DNA from: Lineus longissimus
Lineage: Eukaryota; Nemertea; Pilidiophora; Heteronemertea; Lineidae
DNA length: 64,000 nucleotides
Direction: 5' to 3'
NCBI RefSeq assembly: GCF_910592395.1
Contig: NC_088322.1
Coordinates: 7,373,431 to 7,437,430, forward strand
Part shown: in pieces, positions 50,801 through 60,500 of the stretch
Position numbering within the stretch: position 1 is the stretch's first letter
How the letters are laid out: each line of letters begins with the position of its first letter
The notes under the pieces: model-generated
Told to the model about the DNA's origin: nothing
Databases searched by the model: none
What the model saw: only the letters and a program-made list of their open reading frames with translations
Position numbers and translations under genes: made by a program

Positions 50801-53800
50801 GCATGAGCGCTCGGCTGTCCAAGGCGATCGAGAAGAAGGAGGAAGATCAAGCCAATCAGGAGAAGGACGTAGTGACGTGTCTGGAACTAGAGGGCGACGT
50901 TGTATCCGGGACGCTCTCCAATGTTATCAGGTACGATAATGATGGTAGTGATTGGGGGGGGGGGGGGGGGGGGTCAGTTAATATGTGACCCAGCAAAACC
51001 AGCCAAGTCCAATTGGCCAGGTATTCATAACGATGAAAAGGCTAGGGACAACTGCTCTCCAACACAAATAAAGTTTGCGTGTCTCCTTTTTCATTCAGAG
51101 CGCTTCTCGATGACACGAACTTCCACGAGGCACTCCAGAAGATTCCAGAGGAGCCCATCCCATTCTTCCAACAGATCAAACAAGATCCGATCCCGGACAG
51201 TCGTCCTCCTTCTGAGCGCGCCATTTCTGCTGTGTCGCATTCCACAACGCGATCACCACCGATGACGCCGACAAGTCCTGCCGGTTCAAAACGAGGCTCC
51301 AGAGCGAGCGTCCGTTCTGGCCGATCCCAAAAGTCGGCAGCGTCCGCAACGAAGACGACAACACCGAAAAAGACGCCGACACCCGTGTCTGCGACTCCTG
51401 ATCATGTGACACCAGCAGGAGAGCCAATTGAACCTTCGTCAGCAGAGGGGGTGAGAGCAGAGGAGAGAATACCCACGCCGTTCCAAGAAGAGGAGGAACC
51501 CGAACTGGAACGACTCAGGGTGAGTACTGCACTGCCGTGTGACATTTACCTTTGAGTTTGTGAATTTGCTTCAAAATTTACATATAACTTTTGAAAAAGG
51601 CATGGGTGACTTTTTTTCTGGAAAAAAGAGCTTATTTCTTATGGTTATATTTATCTTTTCCAACATGTTCCAAACTCAAAGGGTTAATGGGCTTTATTTG
51701 TGATGTTTTGAAATTTGTGTAATTTAGTCTAATATTCCGTCATTACCCCATACTCCCTTTCCTGAAAAAATTATTAATTCAAAATTGAGACACTGGGTCT
51801 AAAATGTTTTTGTCCTCAACTTAAATTTTCCAATTTGTGTGCACCGAAGTCATTCCTGACATCACTGATGTTGCTTTCATGCTGATCTGGAAACACTTCT
51901 TCCTCGGCTTTCTGTGAATAATTATGTCATAAGTACATGTATGTCTACCACAATCAGACCCTTGGCACAGAGATTCCTGGTTAACAACCAGCAGATCACT
52001 AGTTAGGCTGTTGCTGTGAGTGTGCGTGCTACCCTCGTACATGTATGGTGTTGGTATTTACAAATATGCCTTTGACCTTGCATCAGAAAGCATGATCTTT
52101 GCTTGCATCATCCATGACCAATTTGGTGGAACATTTGCGAATCCAGCGACATGAGCAGACGCGTTACGACAAATTATTTGTTTCTTACCAACATTAATTC
52201 ATTTTAGTTGAAACCTTCTTCTGTTTTCATCTACTCTCCCCATTGTAAAGAGCACCCCCCCCCCCCCCCCCCCCCCATCATAAGGACCCTGACCCACCCG
52301 CTGGTCTCCCTTGATGACCTCAACCTTAACACATGTTTGCGTGTTTTCAGAACAAAGATTACATAGCACCTGGGCTAGAGGTTTGTTTCTTTTTGAGTGT
52401 TTCACATTTGCACGAGTTGTGGTTTTGGGTTTATAACATCACTGTTTGACGATAGTCCAATCGTAAAAGTTATGTCCGCCTCAATTTTGGCTTTGGAGAG
52501 TGACCTACTGCCCTGATTTCTTTGAGTTTTGAAGTTATTATTATCTATCAGGGGTTCAAAACCAAACAGACTTTTTATTTCAGTAACAAAACATCTTGCA
52601 TGTATTTGTGTGCATTGAATGTCAAGGTCACCTTGTGTTTACCCGATGCCTAAGTTCAAGGTCACCGCATGACTATTGACAGAGCACATTGGAGTTCGAC
52701 ATTTTCTGCTCTGTACAGTGTATTTCTCGACAAAACAGGGTGAAATCTTCAGATTATAATTTTTCGTGTCCCATCTACTTATGAATATAAAGTGCAAAGT
52801 CTGAATGAGAATTACCCAGAAAGAAAATAAAGCTTATCCAGGTGACCGCCCCCAGAAATGACCATTAGGCTTTGCTGCAGAAATTTACGAATGGACTATA
52901 GGAACCAACAAATCGAACCCGCTGCGAGGCGCCGCGAGTGAGTTTACACCGTTCGTATAAATCGTGGGTCAGGAAAATAAAGAAATGCAGTTATACACAT
53001 TGCCGTCATGCATGCATCTTTGCTTAAACGTTTTGTGTACATGTATCTCTCCACACAACAGCAATGTTCAAATTCATATTCTGTACATACATGTAATATA
53101 CAAATGATGTTGACGTGGCAATTTGATGTCCACTGCGCCTGCATGACCGCAACTGTAATGTACAGTTTGAATTTCATACTCTATTTGAATTTTGTTTACT
53201 GTTTGCTTTTATAGTCTTTTAATTTTATATTGTATTAACCCTTTCAGCCTGCATGCCATATATATACGTTCCACCATGTTTGATTTCACAGTCGCAAACC
53301 GTATACTCACGGTTTTTTCGAATTCAAATTTCCCGCACTGTCACATGATGCCTTCACCTTTAAAAATTCACTTGTGGTGACTCCTGCAACATATGGCAGT
53401 GCATTGACGATCTTTTCAATTTATTGTAATTTGATTGGTAGTTATGAGATGGCGCTGCAATCTGTGCTATCTTCAGCCGATTTTGAAAGTCTGATTTTCA
53501 TATATTTGCCCTGGTTTTCAGATCAAACCACGTGAAACGAGTTACGGGCTGAAAGAGTTAATGTCTGCATATCTCAAATACTTTTTATTCAGTATTGAAA
53601 TTGAATAACCTAGGGTTAAGGTCAAATTGTAAGCTGGCTGCCATAAATGATGATGCATTTCTTGCAGGAGTCTACAGAAAAGCCATCCTTGCCTTATCTT
53701 GAGGTTGTGGATGAGGAAGGAGTGGTTGATGAGGATTGTCTAGAAACTGATCCCAAGTCCCCTGAGGGTTCTACTAAGAGTTCCCTTAAAGGCGGCACGC

Positions 53801-55900
53801 CCGTGTCAGAAAAAGGGGTAAAGACACCCTAGATGCACCCCTAGTCCTAGAAAGCCACCCTTGCATAGCATTTTTAAAATGTCACCTGAACAATTGACTG
53901 ACAATCTTTTTTCAGGACACCTGCTTTCTACATTTATGCTGAAAATGTTATGCTTGATGCCCTGTTCCCCCAAAAAATGATTGATAAGTGTAAATGATAG
54001 TGTCTAACGAAAAAATGGGGTAAAGATACCCCCTAGCCTGATAGCCACCCTTGCATAATCAAATGTCAATTGAATAATTAACAGGCAATTTCTTTCCTGC
54101 TTTCGATGCTGAAAATTTTATGCTTGATGCCCTGTTGCCCAAAAAATGATTGATAGGAAATAATAAGTGTAAATGATAGTGTCTAACGAAAAAATGGGGT
54201 AAAGATACCCCCTAGCCCCGGATAGCCACCCTTGCATAATTACATGTCACTTGAATAATAAACGGGCATTTTCTTTCCTGCTTTCTATGCTGAAAATTTT
54301 ATGCTTGATGCCCTGTTGCCCCTTTTATGATCGATAGAATAAATCAAGTGTAAATAATCATGGCATTAACAGTTTGCTTCCAAATTTTCTCCTCTGGCAT
54401 ACATATCAATAAACCGCATAAAAACTCTAATAAAATCCTCCAACTTTTTTCATCGCACTCGAGATTTGAATAATTTTTTTGACAGAAATTTTATCATCAA
54501 CCAAAATAAAAATCGTAAAGATTATATTTTTTCTGAAAACTTACCTGAATGGCAGAAAAAGTTGCGAAAATTTTTCAGTTTTCCGTATATCACCCAAGAA
54601 AGCCTGTGCTGCTTTAAATCGAATGCTGAGAAGAAATTCCTACCTTTGGGGACAACCACCAACAATTTTGTGTGGGAATGGTGAAGACGGAGAGATACCA
54701 GATTGAAATGAGGAGGTTCTTCAATGGTAACAGAAAATGAAGTGTCCTCTGGTGAACGCATTCTGAACCATCAGAGGTACTCCGTCCGTAGCCCTCCCCT
54801 CATATGATTGGTTTGTGTTGGTGTAACGGAGTCCAGGTCGGCGGATTGGATCCAAAGCTTAATGGTCAAGATGGGTGAACTTGAAATTGAAGGGAACCTT
54901 TAGGTCTTTATTCAAGCGATGTTCTCCTTCCTCATTTGACGAGATCGAACGCAGACCGTATTTTATGGCGATGATTTATTGTTATTTTCTTCATTTTAGA
55001 CGCAGGAAACGGTGATCATGCCGTCGACGGTTATAAAACCTCCGTCAGAGGCCAAAGTCAAACAGCGGAGTCGCTCCGAAATCAAGAAAAGCTACGCTGA
55101 GCATAAGAAACAGCAGGAAAAAGAATCAATAAGGGGGTGAGTTATAGGCGTTATCTGAATTGCTGTTTTAATATTGTTACCCCATTATTTTTGCAACCCT
55201 GATATATTCACGAGAGGGGGTACAATTGCGAATTTTAGGAGTGAAATTATGGTTAATTCAACGTTTTTTTATCATTGGAAAATGAACCTATTCGCAGAAA
55301 AAAATAATGATTTCACGAAAATATAGGGCTGTGAAAATAAAGTGGTTTACAGTATTGAGAGTCAAGTCAACTAGAACATCACGCAGTGTTACTTCAAAAC
55401 AGTTTTGGGTGACGGTTGATTATCCGGACCTGCCAGTGTGCACTCTTTTAGAGTATTAGTACTCTATTTGCCCAACGTTGATGAAAATGATACTCCTCGA
55501 CTGCTGGACGCAATAGAAATGCATTAGGAGTACAATTTGTATGCTGGTAAAGATCAAACAAATGCTGAAAAATTGGAGTGAAAAATTTGCTGAAAACACT
55601 AATTATGCTGCACCAAGTTATAAGATGGGAAATGAAATCGAAAACGTGAGTCCAAGAAAAGAAATGGTATCCAGAAGGATTACTTTTTGAGGCACCCTGT
55701 ATTGAAACATCCCTCCACTCTCTTTCAGTCTCGGTGAGTTCGGTAACGACCTGGAATCAATCGTGGAAAACTCGCTGATAAATATCTTGTCCGAGGCTTT
55801 CAATGAGGAGTTCACCATCACAGCACGACCACGTATCATCGCTCTCCCTCCAAAACCTACGTCAGCATCCAGTCTCCGCAGTTTCAAATCGCAGAAATAA
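22054..55900 (+). CDS. CFAP65: Cilia- and flagella-associated protein 65, complete, 34 coding exons
   Basis: CFAP65 (CCDC108) is a large ASH/MSP-domain protein of the axonemal central apparatus. In humans its loss causes malformed sperm flagella. All 34 exons have consensus acceptors and GT donors, and their phases join into one frame of 5844 nt, giving 1947 residues against about 1925 in human. Recognition rests on family blocks from both ends: [18 protein letters not shown] at the start, TRAILDFNF and [12 protein letters not shown] in the middle, YKTLPPIKN and RPRVIALPP near the end. The start ATG at 22054 lies six bases after the acceptor. The N-terminus is shorter than in human, so an upstream coding exon is possible. 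The domains are immunoglobulin-like beta-sandwiches repeated through residues 1-1430, followed by a short charged helix and a low-complexity tail. Exon coordinates are in the four segment entries. Confidence 0.97.
24242..24373 (-). mobile_element. Truncated Tigger/pogo-type MITE, CFAP65 intron 5
   Basis: Starts CAGTGGAACCTCCCTTAGCG and breaks off within ACACCTCTCTATTAG. Same family as the next element, opposite orientation, and missing one end. Confidence 0.75.
24408..24585 (+). mobile_element. Full-length Tigger/pogo-type MITE, CFAP65 intron 5
   Basis: Reference copy of the family: begins CAGTAGAACCTCTCTATT, ends AAGGGAGATTTCATTG, with TA on both sides (24406-24407, 24586-24587). It is 178 bp and noncoding. 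The terminal CAGT and TA target are typical of Tc1/mariner pogo-Tigger elements. Other copies in the window lie at 7978, 24242, 26733, 33986, 39126 and 48982. Confidence 0.82.
24798..25741. mobile_element. MULE-like non-autonomous transposon, CFAP65 intron 6
   Basis: Perfect 25-bp terminal inverted repeats beginning CAAGGAGGATACCGCGGTGA, at 24798-24822 and 25717-25741. They are flanked by a perfect 9-bp duplication TCTTCTGTT (24789-24797 and 25742-25750). A 9-bp duplication points to Mutator-like elements. The total is 944 bp with no transposase. The repeats contain TGACGTCA, a CRE-like octamer. Confidence 0.88.
26733..27083 (-). mobile_element. Degenerate Tigger-type MITE split by a nested insertion
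   Basis: Left part to 26819 and right part from 26976 read as one diverged copy of the 24408 family, ending GGTGGTTCCACTG. It is interrupted by the 156-bp element described next. Confidence 0.7.
26820..26975. mobile_element. Nested MITE with 5-bp target duplication
   Basis: Begins CAGGGGCGGATCCAGG and ends ACGCCCCTG, flanked by TTGAA at 26815-26819 and 26976-26980. The AGGGGCGGATCCAGG terminus is a widespread animal DNA-transposon end. Noncoding. Confidence 0.75.
28147..39100 (+). CDS. CFAP65: CFAP65 exons 10-21 (residues 424-941), central region
   Basis: Exons: 28147-28344, 29970-30059, 30601-30736, 31167-31252, 31902-32028, 34262-34430, 34551-34689, 35103-35242, 35759-35843, 36363-36521, 37838-37894, 38935-39100. 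More ASH-type domains follow, for example [20 protein letters not shown] and [20 protein letters not shown]. Exon 20 is a 57-bp exon with a weak donor (CAG|GTCACG), flanked by introns of 1316 and 1040 bp; skipping it would keep the frame. Exon 21 ends exactly where the 70-bp tandem array begins. Confidence 0.95.
29174..29232. repeat. Paired 16-bp perfect palindromes
   Basis: GCCGAGATATCTCGGC occurs at 29174-29189 and 29217-29232, 43 bp apart, each followed by CGTAG, in CFAP65 intron 10. Origin unknown; possibly a transposon terminus. Confidence 0.85.
30965..31080 (-). mobile_element. Possible tRNA-derived SINE remnant
   Basis: On the - strand, GCGTTCGATCCCAGG matches a Pol III B box and follows a TAGTTAACACTGCTGGC stretch like an A box. 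In CFAP65 intron 12. No tail or duplication found. Confidence 0.35.
31424..31735. repeat. Two direct repeats of about 155 bp, CFAP65 intron 13
   Basis: The segment from GTTAACCAGATAAGTGACTT through CTGAAATTTTCATTCAGTT occurs twice in tandem. A related fragment seems to lie near 19950-20010. Confidence 0.85.
32280..32648. repeat. 61-bp minisatellite, 6 units, CFAP65 intron 14
   Basis: Unit contains TTTAAACTTGGTATTCATAG and CTACACAACGGCAATGTTGA. Six units with few changes. Confidence 0.92.
32799..33925. mobile_element. Interspersed element with hairpin start and three internal repeats
   Basis: The left end is a hairpin with 11-bp perfect arms (AGCTCACCTCT / AGAGGTGAGCT), followed by a CGT-rich microsatellite at 32836-32886. 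Three internal repeats of about 300-315 bp follow, each with TTGGTACACATGTACCC-like and AAGGTCACAGAGGTCA blocks. The right end reads ATGAGGTGAGCACAATGGCC. This AGGTGAGC-GTCCGTCGTC pattern is, from memory, a common repeat in marine invertebrates; its class is uncertain to me. Noncoding. Confidence 0.7.
33986..34199 (+). mobile_element. Tigger/pogo-type MITE, CFAP65 intron 14
   Basis: Begins CAGTAGAACCTCTCTATTAA after TA and ends GGTTCTACTC before TA. It contains extra internal copies of TCCTTAATAGAGAGGTTG, so an internal segment was tandemly amplified. Confidence 0.83.
35845..36035 (-). mobile_element. tRNA-derived SINE-like element, CFAP65 intron 18
   Basis: On the - strand a tRNA-like head (GTAGTTCGTACTCTCGCTTG, then CTCTGGTTCAAACCCCAC as B box) is followed by a body with GGCAGGTCTCTTTCTC and GTGTAAACGGGTAGCG. 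It starts two bases after exon 18. Boundaries are approximate. Confidence 0.5.
36051..36277. mobile_element. Harbinger-type MITE, copy 1, CFAP65 intron 18
   Basis: Inverted ends GGTCACACTTTTTTAATAAG and its near complement ending AATGTGGCC, flanked by TTA at 36048-36050 and 36278-36280. A 3-bp TTA/TAA target is typical of PIF/Harbinger. The interior is T-rich. Confidence 0.83.
37014..37211. mobile_element. hAT-like MITE, CFAP65 intron 19
   Basis: Inverted ends AGGGCCGTTTAGACGACGCG and CGTCTAAACGGCCCT, 198 bp, noncoding. The GGCCGTTTA termini resemble hAT-derived MITEs. I see no clear 8-bp duplication, so the family is tentative. Confidence 0.75.
37240..37667. mobile_element. Harbinger-type MITE, copy 2, CFAP65 intron 19
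   Basis: Same inverted ends as the element at 36051, in the other orientation and longer (428 bp), flanked by TTA at 37237-37239 and 37668-37670. It carries the GAATCCCCCTGGGGTCATTT block that also occurs at 47830. Confidence 0.85.
39105..40311. repeat. 70-bp tandem array at the CFAP65 exon 21 donor, 16 units
   Basis: Units start GTCTGTCAACCAATTGTG at 39105, then every 70 bp to 39735, then at 39834, 39904, 40003, 40102, 40172 and 40242. The 99-bp steps contain an extra 29-bp partial unit. Each unit joins intron sequence next to the exon 21 donor to the left end of a Tigger-type MITE (AACAGTAGAACCTCTCTAT), whose right end survives at about 40312-40453. The array fills most of intron 21. Confidence 0.95.
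40504..46079 (+). CDS. CFAP65: CFAP65 exons 22-28 (residues 942-1516), most conserved core
   Basis: Exons: 40504-40632, 41187-41403, 41896-42109, 42885-43043, 44218-44520, 45058-45360, 45678-46079. This is the best conserved block: [65 protein letters not shown] and [11 protein letters not shown]. Exon 28 ends the last ASH domain and enters a charged helix, [19 protein letters not shown], about residues 1431-1449. It then enters a Ser/Thr-rich stretch. A second strong donor, GAG|GTGAGT after 45938, is in phase and would remove 47 residues. Confidence 0.96.
42346..42550. repeat. Two tandem copies of a palindromic MITE-like unit, CFAP65 intron 24
   Basis: Two units (about 42346-42430 and 42468-42549) each start CTAGYAAATGCTTTTACT and end AGTAAAAGCATTTACTAG, so each can fold on itself. 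The spacer between them is also partly repeated after the second. Confidence 0.82.
42626..42854. repeat. Near-perfect 103-bp inverted repeat (hairpin), CFAP65 intron 24
   Basis: Arms 42626-42728 and 42752-42854 pair with few mismatches over a 23-bp loop. Key segments are GTGACTCGCTCTACCAAAAC and TTCCCTATTGTAGACCTTTT. It ends 30 bp before exon 25. Fold-back MITE or a recent inverted duplication. Confidence 0.93.
44611..44782. mobile_element. Harbinger-type MITE with TAA duplication, CFAP65 intron 26
   Basis: Inverted ends GGCCGAAGTTACATAG and CTATGTAACTTCGGCC, extending inward through CATTCGTTCATTT, with TAA at 44608-44610 and 44783-44785. 172 bp, noncoding. Confidence 0.86.
46403..46640. repeat. 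Direct duplication, CFAP65 intron 28
   Basis: Two diverged copies of about 105 bp sharing TTACTTTTATTGGCTGACAC and CAAAAAGCTAATTT-like ends, about 134 bp apart. Confidence 0.8.
46691..46834. mobile_element. MITE with TGACGTCA-bearing ends, CFAP65 intron 28
   Basis: Inverted ends GAGGTTCTTCACTGACGTCA and TGACGTCACGTGAAGAACCC, with TATA on both sides (46687-46690, 46835-46838), which may be the target duplication. Confidence 0.75.
47200..47400 (-). mobile_element. tRNA-derived SINE-like element, CFAP65 intron 28
   Basis: Read on the - strand, a tRNA-like head (GGCACAGTGCTTAGAGTGGA, then GTGGGTTCACC) is followed downstream by GTGTCCTTGGGCAGGACACT, wording common in animal tRNA-derived SINEs. 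Edges are uncertain. Confidence 0.45.
47799..47910. mobile_element. Truncated Harbinger-type MITE, CFAP65 intron 28
   Basis: Left end only: after TTA, GTCCACATTTTTTTATTTGT and TTGGATTACGAATCCCCCTG as in the copies at 36051 and 37240. No right end is found. Confidence 0.7.
48982..49158 (-). mobile_element. Tigger/pogo-type MITE, CFAP65 intron 28
   Basis: Diverged full-length copy with TA at 48980-48981 and 49159-49160, reverse orientation relative to the 24408 copy. Confidence 0.8.
49545..55900 (+). CDS. CFAP65: CFAP65 exons 29-34 (residues 1517-1947), C-terminal region
   Basis: Exons: 49545-49828, 50799-50930, 51099-51519, 53668-53817, 55000-55136, 55729-55900 (TAA). Exon 29 carries [10 protein letters not shown] and the [12 protein letters not shown] block. 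Exons 30-31 carry [12 protein letters not shown]. The last exon carries [19 protein letters not shown] and RPRVIALPP. All have clear counterparts in vertebrate CFAP65. Exon 31 also holds a long Ser/Thr/Pro/Lys low-complexity part, where human has an acidic stretch. Exon 32 ends inside the first unit of a tandem array. Confidence 0.95.
50081..50527. mobile_element. MITE with internal 51-bp minisatellite, CFAP65 intron 29
   Basis: Outer inverted repeats GGGCCCGGTTGTTAGAAAGC and a near complement ending CTAACAACCGG, continuing inward as CTCATAACATCATG. Between them about 7 units of 51 bp (GTACATCAATGCACATGTAA and so on). Amplification happened inside an existing MITE. The array is open on both strands and yields spurious 118- and 122-codon ORFs. 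Confidence 0.85.
50954..50973 (+). repeat. G20 homopolymer in the 168-bp CFAP65 intron 30
   Basis: Twenty G in a row, 24 bases after the exon 30 donor. Could form a G-quadruplex in the pre-mRNA. Length may be an assembly estimate. Confidence 0.8.
52255..52277. repeat. C23 homopolymer, CFAP65 intron 31
   Basis: Twenty-three C in a row. Nothing else recognisable within about 150 bp. Confidence 0.8.
53795..54345 (+). repeat. Tandem repeat (202/179 bp) spanning the CFAP65 exon 32 donor
   Basis: Three units share GAAAAA(T)GGGGTAAAGA, CCACCCTTGCATA and TATGCTTGATGCCCTGTT. The first unit's GGGGTAAAG is the real exon 32 donor (exon end 53817). Units two and three repeat it at about 54017 and 54196. 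Confidence 0.9.
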
Positions 55901-57590
55901 AATAAGCGGCATATTCCTGTTTGTTTCTATACATAGAGGACTGAAAGACACTTGTGAAAGTTCCAAAGGATAAACTACAAAAATTCTTTATGATGTACAT
56001 CTGCTCAATAAAACGTATTTGAATAATCTTTTCTCGCAACAATTAAAACGTTTTTACCTTGACAATTCAAGTCCCTCGCATTAGAAAGTTGAGGGAAGAC
56101 TTCTATTTAAACTTACCTAGCCTGAATCTTGATTTTTTTTTACGAGTACGCGTCGTGAAAAATCAAGGAAAGAACGTTTTAACAGTTTTGTGAAAAGAGA
56201 AACTTTAAGACACATGGCCTACAGGCTTTTGTCCATCCTGTCATTTTTCACACTTAGAACTAAAAGAATTTTTCGAACTGAACACCTAAGTCTCCCGCAC
56301 TTTGGAAATTAATTATTCATCTTTCATCTAGTGTTTGGTATAGGAACTAACAATGTATATTATTGTAAATAGTCATATATATAGATGTATTGATGAAGGT
56401 TCTGTGATAATTTTTGTCTCTTTATTATATCAATGCCTTTTGCTTTACAGTCAGACTCTCTGCGCATCAGATTGAAGTCTGCATACATGTAAGAAACAAA
56501 CCATTGGATTTCTTAAAGTTTGGTTTTTAATGTCGCAAGTTATACCAAATTGAATTTTCAGATTCATCGGCTTTAGTCCTGTCGGACACAAAGACAAATA
56601 GCCAAACATTATAGGGGAATGTATTAAGGAGGAGGATCTAAAGGTGCCTAAAATGCTTAGTAAGACACCGGGTCTAATATGAATCCCTGATAAAATGTTT
56701 TTGTGCAAGACGAAAGACTTTGTGTAACTTAGCCTTGCCCACCTGGCTCTCTATAGTCCCTCTTTAAGAAAACCAACCTATCTTTGCACTGTAGATCCCA
56801 AATGATGCGCAGAGATCATTTTCTTGATCGCCGAATCCTCATGCATCTGTCTAATTCCTCATGATACTCTTTCATGTGACCTGTTTTGTCCGTCCACCTC
56901 GTTGGTCAACCGTCCAGTTATATTTTTAGATCAACTACTGTCACATTATTACCGATGTTTTCTGTAAATTTATCAGATATTTATTTTGAAAGTGCTGTGT
57001 TGCATGTTATTCTGTGATGGTAAGATACATTCCAGTGTTTGACTGCTGTGTAACATGGCACAAAGATAAACGATTTCCTTTCTGTGCGGGTTTTCACACA
57101 ACCTACATTTTCTCGTATGTTGTATCAAAATACAATGATACCTTTTTTTCATCAATAAACTAAGCGTTTGTTAAATTTGTCTTCTCAATTGCTTTCAAAA
57201 TAGGATGTTCTCTCCAAAACTTAAACAGGGTGCCAAAAAAATACAGATAACAATTTTTTTAACTGCCCAGAGACCAAAACCACCAGCACCAGTGGCTAGC
57301 AAATCTTTCAAGAAGAATAATGAGGCCAAGATATCTTGATTCCGTTCCATACTTTTACTTCCAGAGTCAATTTTGTGAAGATAATGTTGAGGGTAATTTG
57401 AGCTATAACAACCGCAAAATTGTTCCCGACTTCGTTTCTGGTCTTTTAGCTACAATAACTACTGAAGCAAATATATTTAAATATCTTGGTCTCATTTTTC
57501 TTCAAAACTAATTCTAATTAATTGTTGTCCTAAAAGTGTTTAGATTTTCTGGGTGGTTGAAATTTGGTTGTTCATTTTTTGGGTAACCCT
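55901..57590. other. CFAP65 3' flank
   Basis: Contains the probable CFAP65 3' UTR. No gene or repeat recognised beyond it; AT-rich with small chance ORFs. Confidence 0.5.
56007..56012 (+). promoter_or_regulatory. CFAP65: Probable CFAP65 polyadenylation signal
   Basis: AATAAA 106 bases after the CFAP65 stop codon. A second AATAAA lies at 57154-57159. Confidence 0.6.
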
Positions 57591-57599
57591 GACGCGCAC

Positions 57600-60500
57600 C
57601 TCAATTTTCCTGCCAAGATGGTGACAGAGAGGAGGTAGTCTCACACCATATCAGCCTGTTGCCTCCACTGTCTCGCAAATGAGGTGATGAAGTGGAGACA
57701 GTCACAACCAGTACAAATCGGGCCTGCCACCTCCATTGTCCTGCCAACATGGTGACAGAGATGAAGTAGTCTCAATTAGACCACACCAGGACTGTTACCT
57801 TCACTGTTTTGCAAACGAGCTGATGAAGTGGAGACAGTCAACGTTCCTACCAAGATGGTGACAGATATGACACATTTACAACCAAACCAAATCGGGCCTG
57901 CTAATTCCACCATCTTGCAAACTCGTTGATCAAGTGGAGACAGTCACATCTAGAACGAATTGGGCCCAGTGTCTCCATTGTCCTGCCATAGTGGCAGAGA
58001 TCAGATAGTCACGAACATGCCACACAGGGTTCGATACCACCACCGTCTTGCAAGCGAGGTGATGAAGTTGAAACAGTCACAATCGGGACAAATCCGGCCG
58101 GGCATTCCCATTGTCCTGCCTAGATGGGGAAAGAGATGAAGTCGTCACAACCTGACCACATCGGGCCTATTACTTTCATCATGATGATGTGGAGTCAGTC
58201 ACAATAAGAACCAATCGGGCCTGGCACCCTCATTATGCTACCAAGATGTGGAGAGAGATGCGGTAGACACAACCTGACCTCATCCGGCCTATTACCTCCA
58301 ACTTCTTGCAAACAAGATGATGATGTGGAGTCAGTCACAACCAGAACCAATCTGGCCTGGCATTCCCATTTTCCTGCTGAGATGAGGGGAGAGATGAGGT
58401 CGTAACAACCTTATCGCACAGGGACCGTCACCTCCATCGTCTTCGAAACGAGGTAATCAAATGGAGAATGGCACAACCAGACCAAAGCAGACCTGGCACC
58501 TCCATTGTCCTGCCAACATGGTGACAGAGATGAAGTAGTCTCAATTAGACCACACCAGGACTGTTACCTTCACTGTCTTGCAAACGAGCTGATGAAGTGG
58601 AGACAGTCAACGTTCCTACCAAGATGGTGACAGAGATGACACAGTTACAGCCACACCGAATCGGTCCTGCTAATTCCACCTTCTTGCAACTTCGTTAAAC
58701 AGGTGAATACAGTCGCAACTAGAACGAATCAGGCCCAATGTCTCCATTGTCTTGCCATAGTGGCAGAGATCAGATAGTCACAAACATGCCACACATTTCG
58801 ATACCACCACCGTCTTGCAAGCGAGGTGATGATGTGGAGTCAGTCACAACCAGAACCAAACAGGCCTGGTACCCGCATTGTGCTGCCAAGATGGAGAGAG
58901 AGATGAGGTAGACACAACCTGCCCTCAGCGGGCCTATTTTCCTCCACCTACTTGCAAACGGGATGATGATGTGGAGTCAGTCACAACCAGAACCAATCTG
59001 GCCTGGCATTCCCATTGTCCTGCTAAGATAAAGAGAGAGATGAGGTAGTAACAACCTGACCATACAGGGCCCGTTGCCTCCATCGTCTTCCAAAGGAGAT
59101 AATCAACATGATCAAGTGGAGATTGGCACAACCAGACCAAAGCAGGCCTGGCACATCCATTGTTCTGCCAACATGGTGACATGAAGTAGTCTCAATTAGA
59201 CCACACCAGGACTGTTACCTTCACTGTCTTGCAAACGAGCTGATGAAGTGGAGACAGTCAACGTCCCTACCAAGATGGTGACAGAGATGACACAGTTACA
59301 GCCACACCGAATTAGGCCTGCTAATTCCACCTTCTTGCAACTCTGTTAATCAAGTGGATACAGTTGCAACGAGAACGAATTAGGCCCAGTGTCTCCATTG
59401 TCCTGCCATAGTGGCGGAGATAAGATCGATAGCCACTATCATGCCACACAGGGTTCGATACCTCCACCATCTTAAGAGCGAGGTGATGAAGTTGAGACAG
59501 TCACAATCAGGATATATCCGGCCGGGCATTCCCATTGTCTTACCAAGATGGGGAGAGAGATGAGGTAGTCAAAATCTGACCACATCGGGCCCATTCCCTC
59601 CATCGTTTTCCGAACGAGGTAATCAAGTGGAGACTGGCACAACCAGACCAAAGCAGGCCTGGCACCTCCATTGTCCTACCAACATGGTTACAGAGATGAA
59701 CTAGTCTCAATTAGACCACACCGGGACTGTTACCTTCATTGTCTTGCAAACGAGCTGATGAAATTGAGACAGACACAACCAGACCCAATCTGGCCTAAGA
59801 TTCCTACCAAGATGGTGAGAGAGATGACACAGTAAAACCAAACAATATCGGGCTTGCCAAATCCACCATCTTGCAAACTCGTTGATCAAGTGGAGACAGT
59901 CGCATCTAGAACGAATTGGGCCCAGTGTCTCCATTGTCCTGCCATAGTGGCAGAGATAAGATAATCACGAACAGGCCACACAGGGTTCGATACCTCCACC
60001 TACTTGCAAACGAGATGATGATGTGGGGTCAGTCACAACCAGAACTCATCGGGCCTGGCTTTCCCATTGTCCTGCTCAGATGGGGGGAGAGATGAGGTAG
60101 TAACAACCTGACCACACGGGGCCCGTTCCCTCCATCGTCTTCAAAACGAAGTAATCAAGTGGAGACTGGCACAACCAGACCAATGCAACCGTGGCACCTC
60201 CATTGTCCTACCAACATGGTTCCAGAGATGAACTAGTCTCAATTAGACCACACCGGGACTGTTACCTTCATTGTCTAGCAAACGAGCTGATGAAATTGAG
60301 ACAGACACAACCAGACCCAATCTGGCCTAAGATTCCTACCAAGATGGTGAGAGAGATGACACAGTAAAACCAAACAATATCGGGCTTGCCAAATCCACCA
60401 TCTTGCAAACTCGTTGATCAAGTGGAGACAGTCGCATCTAGAACGGATTGGGCCCAGTGTCTCCACTGTCCTGCCATAGTGGCAGAGATAAGATAATCAC

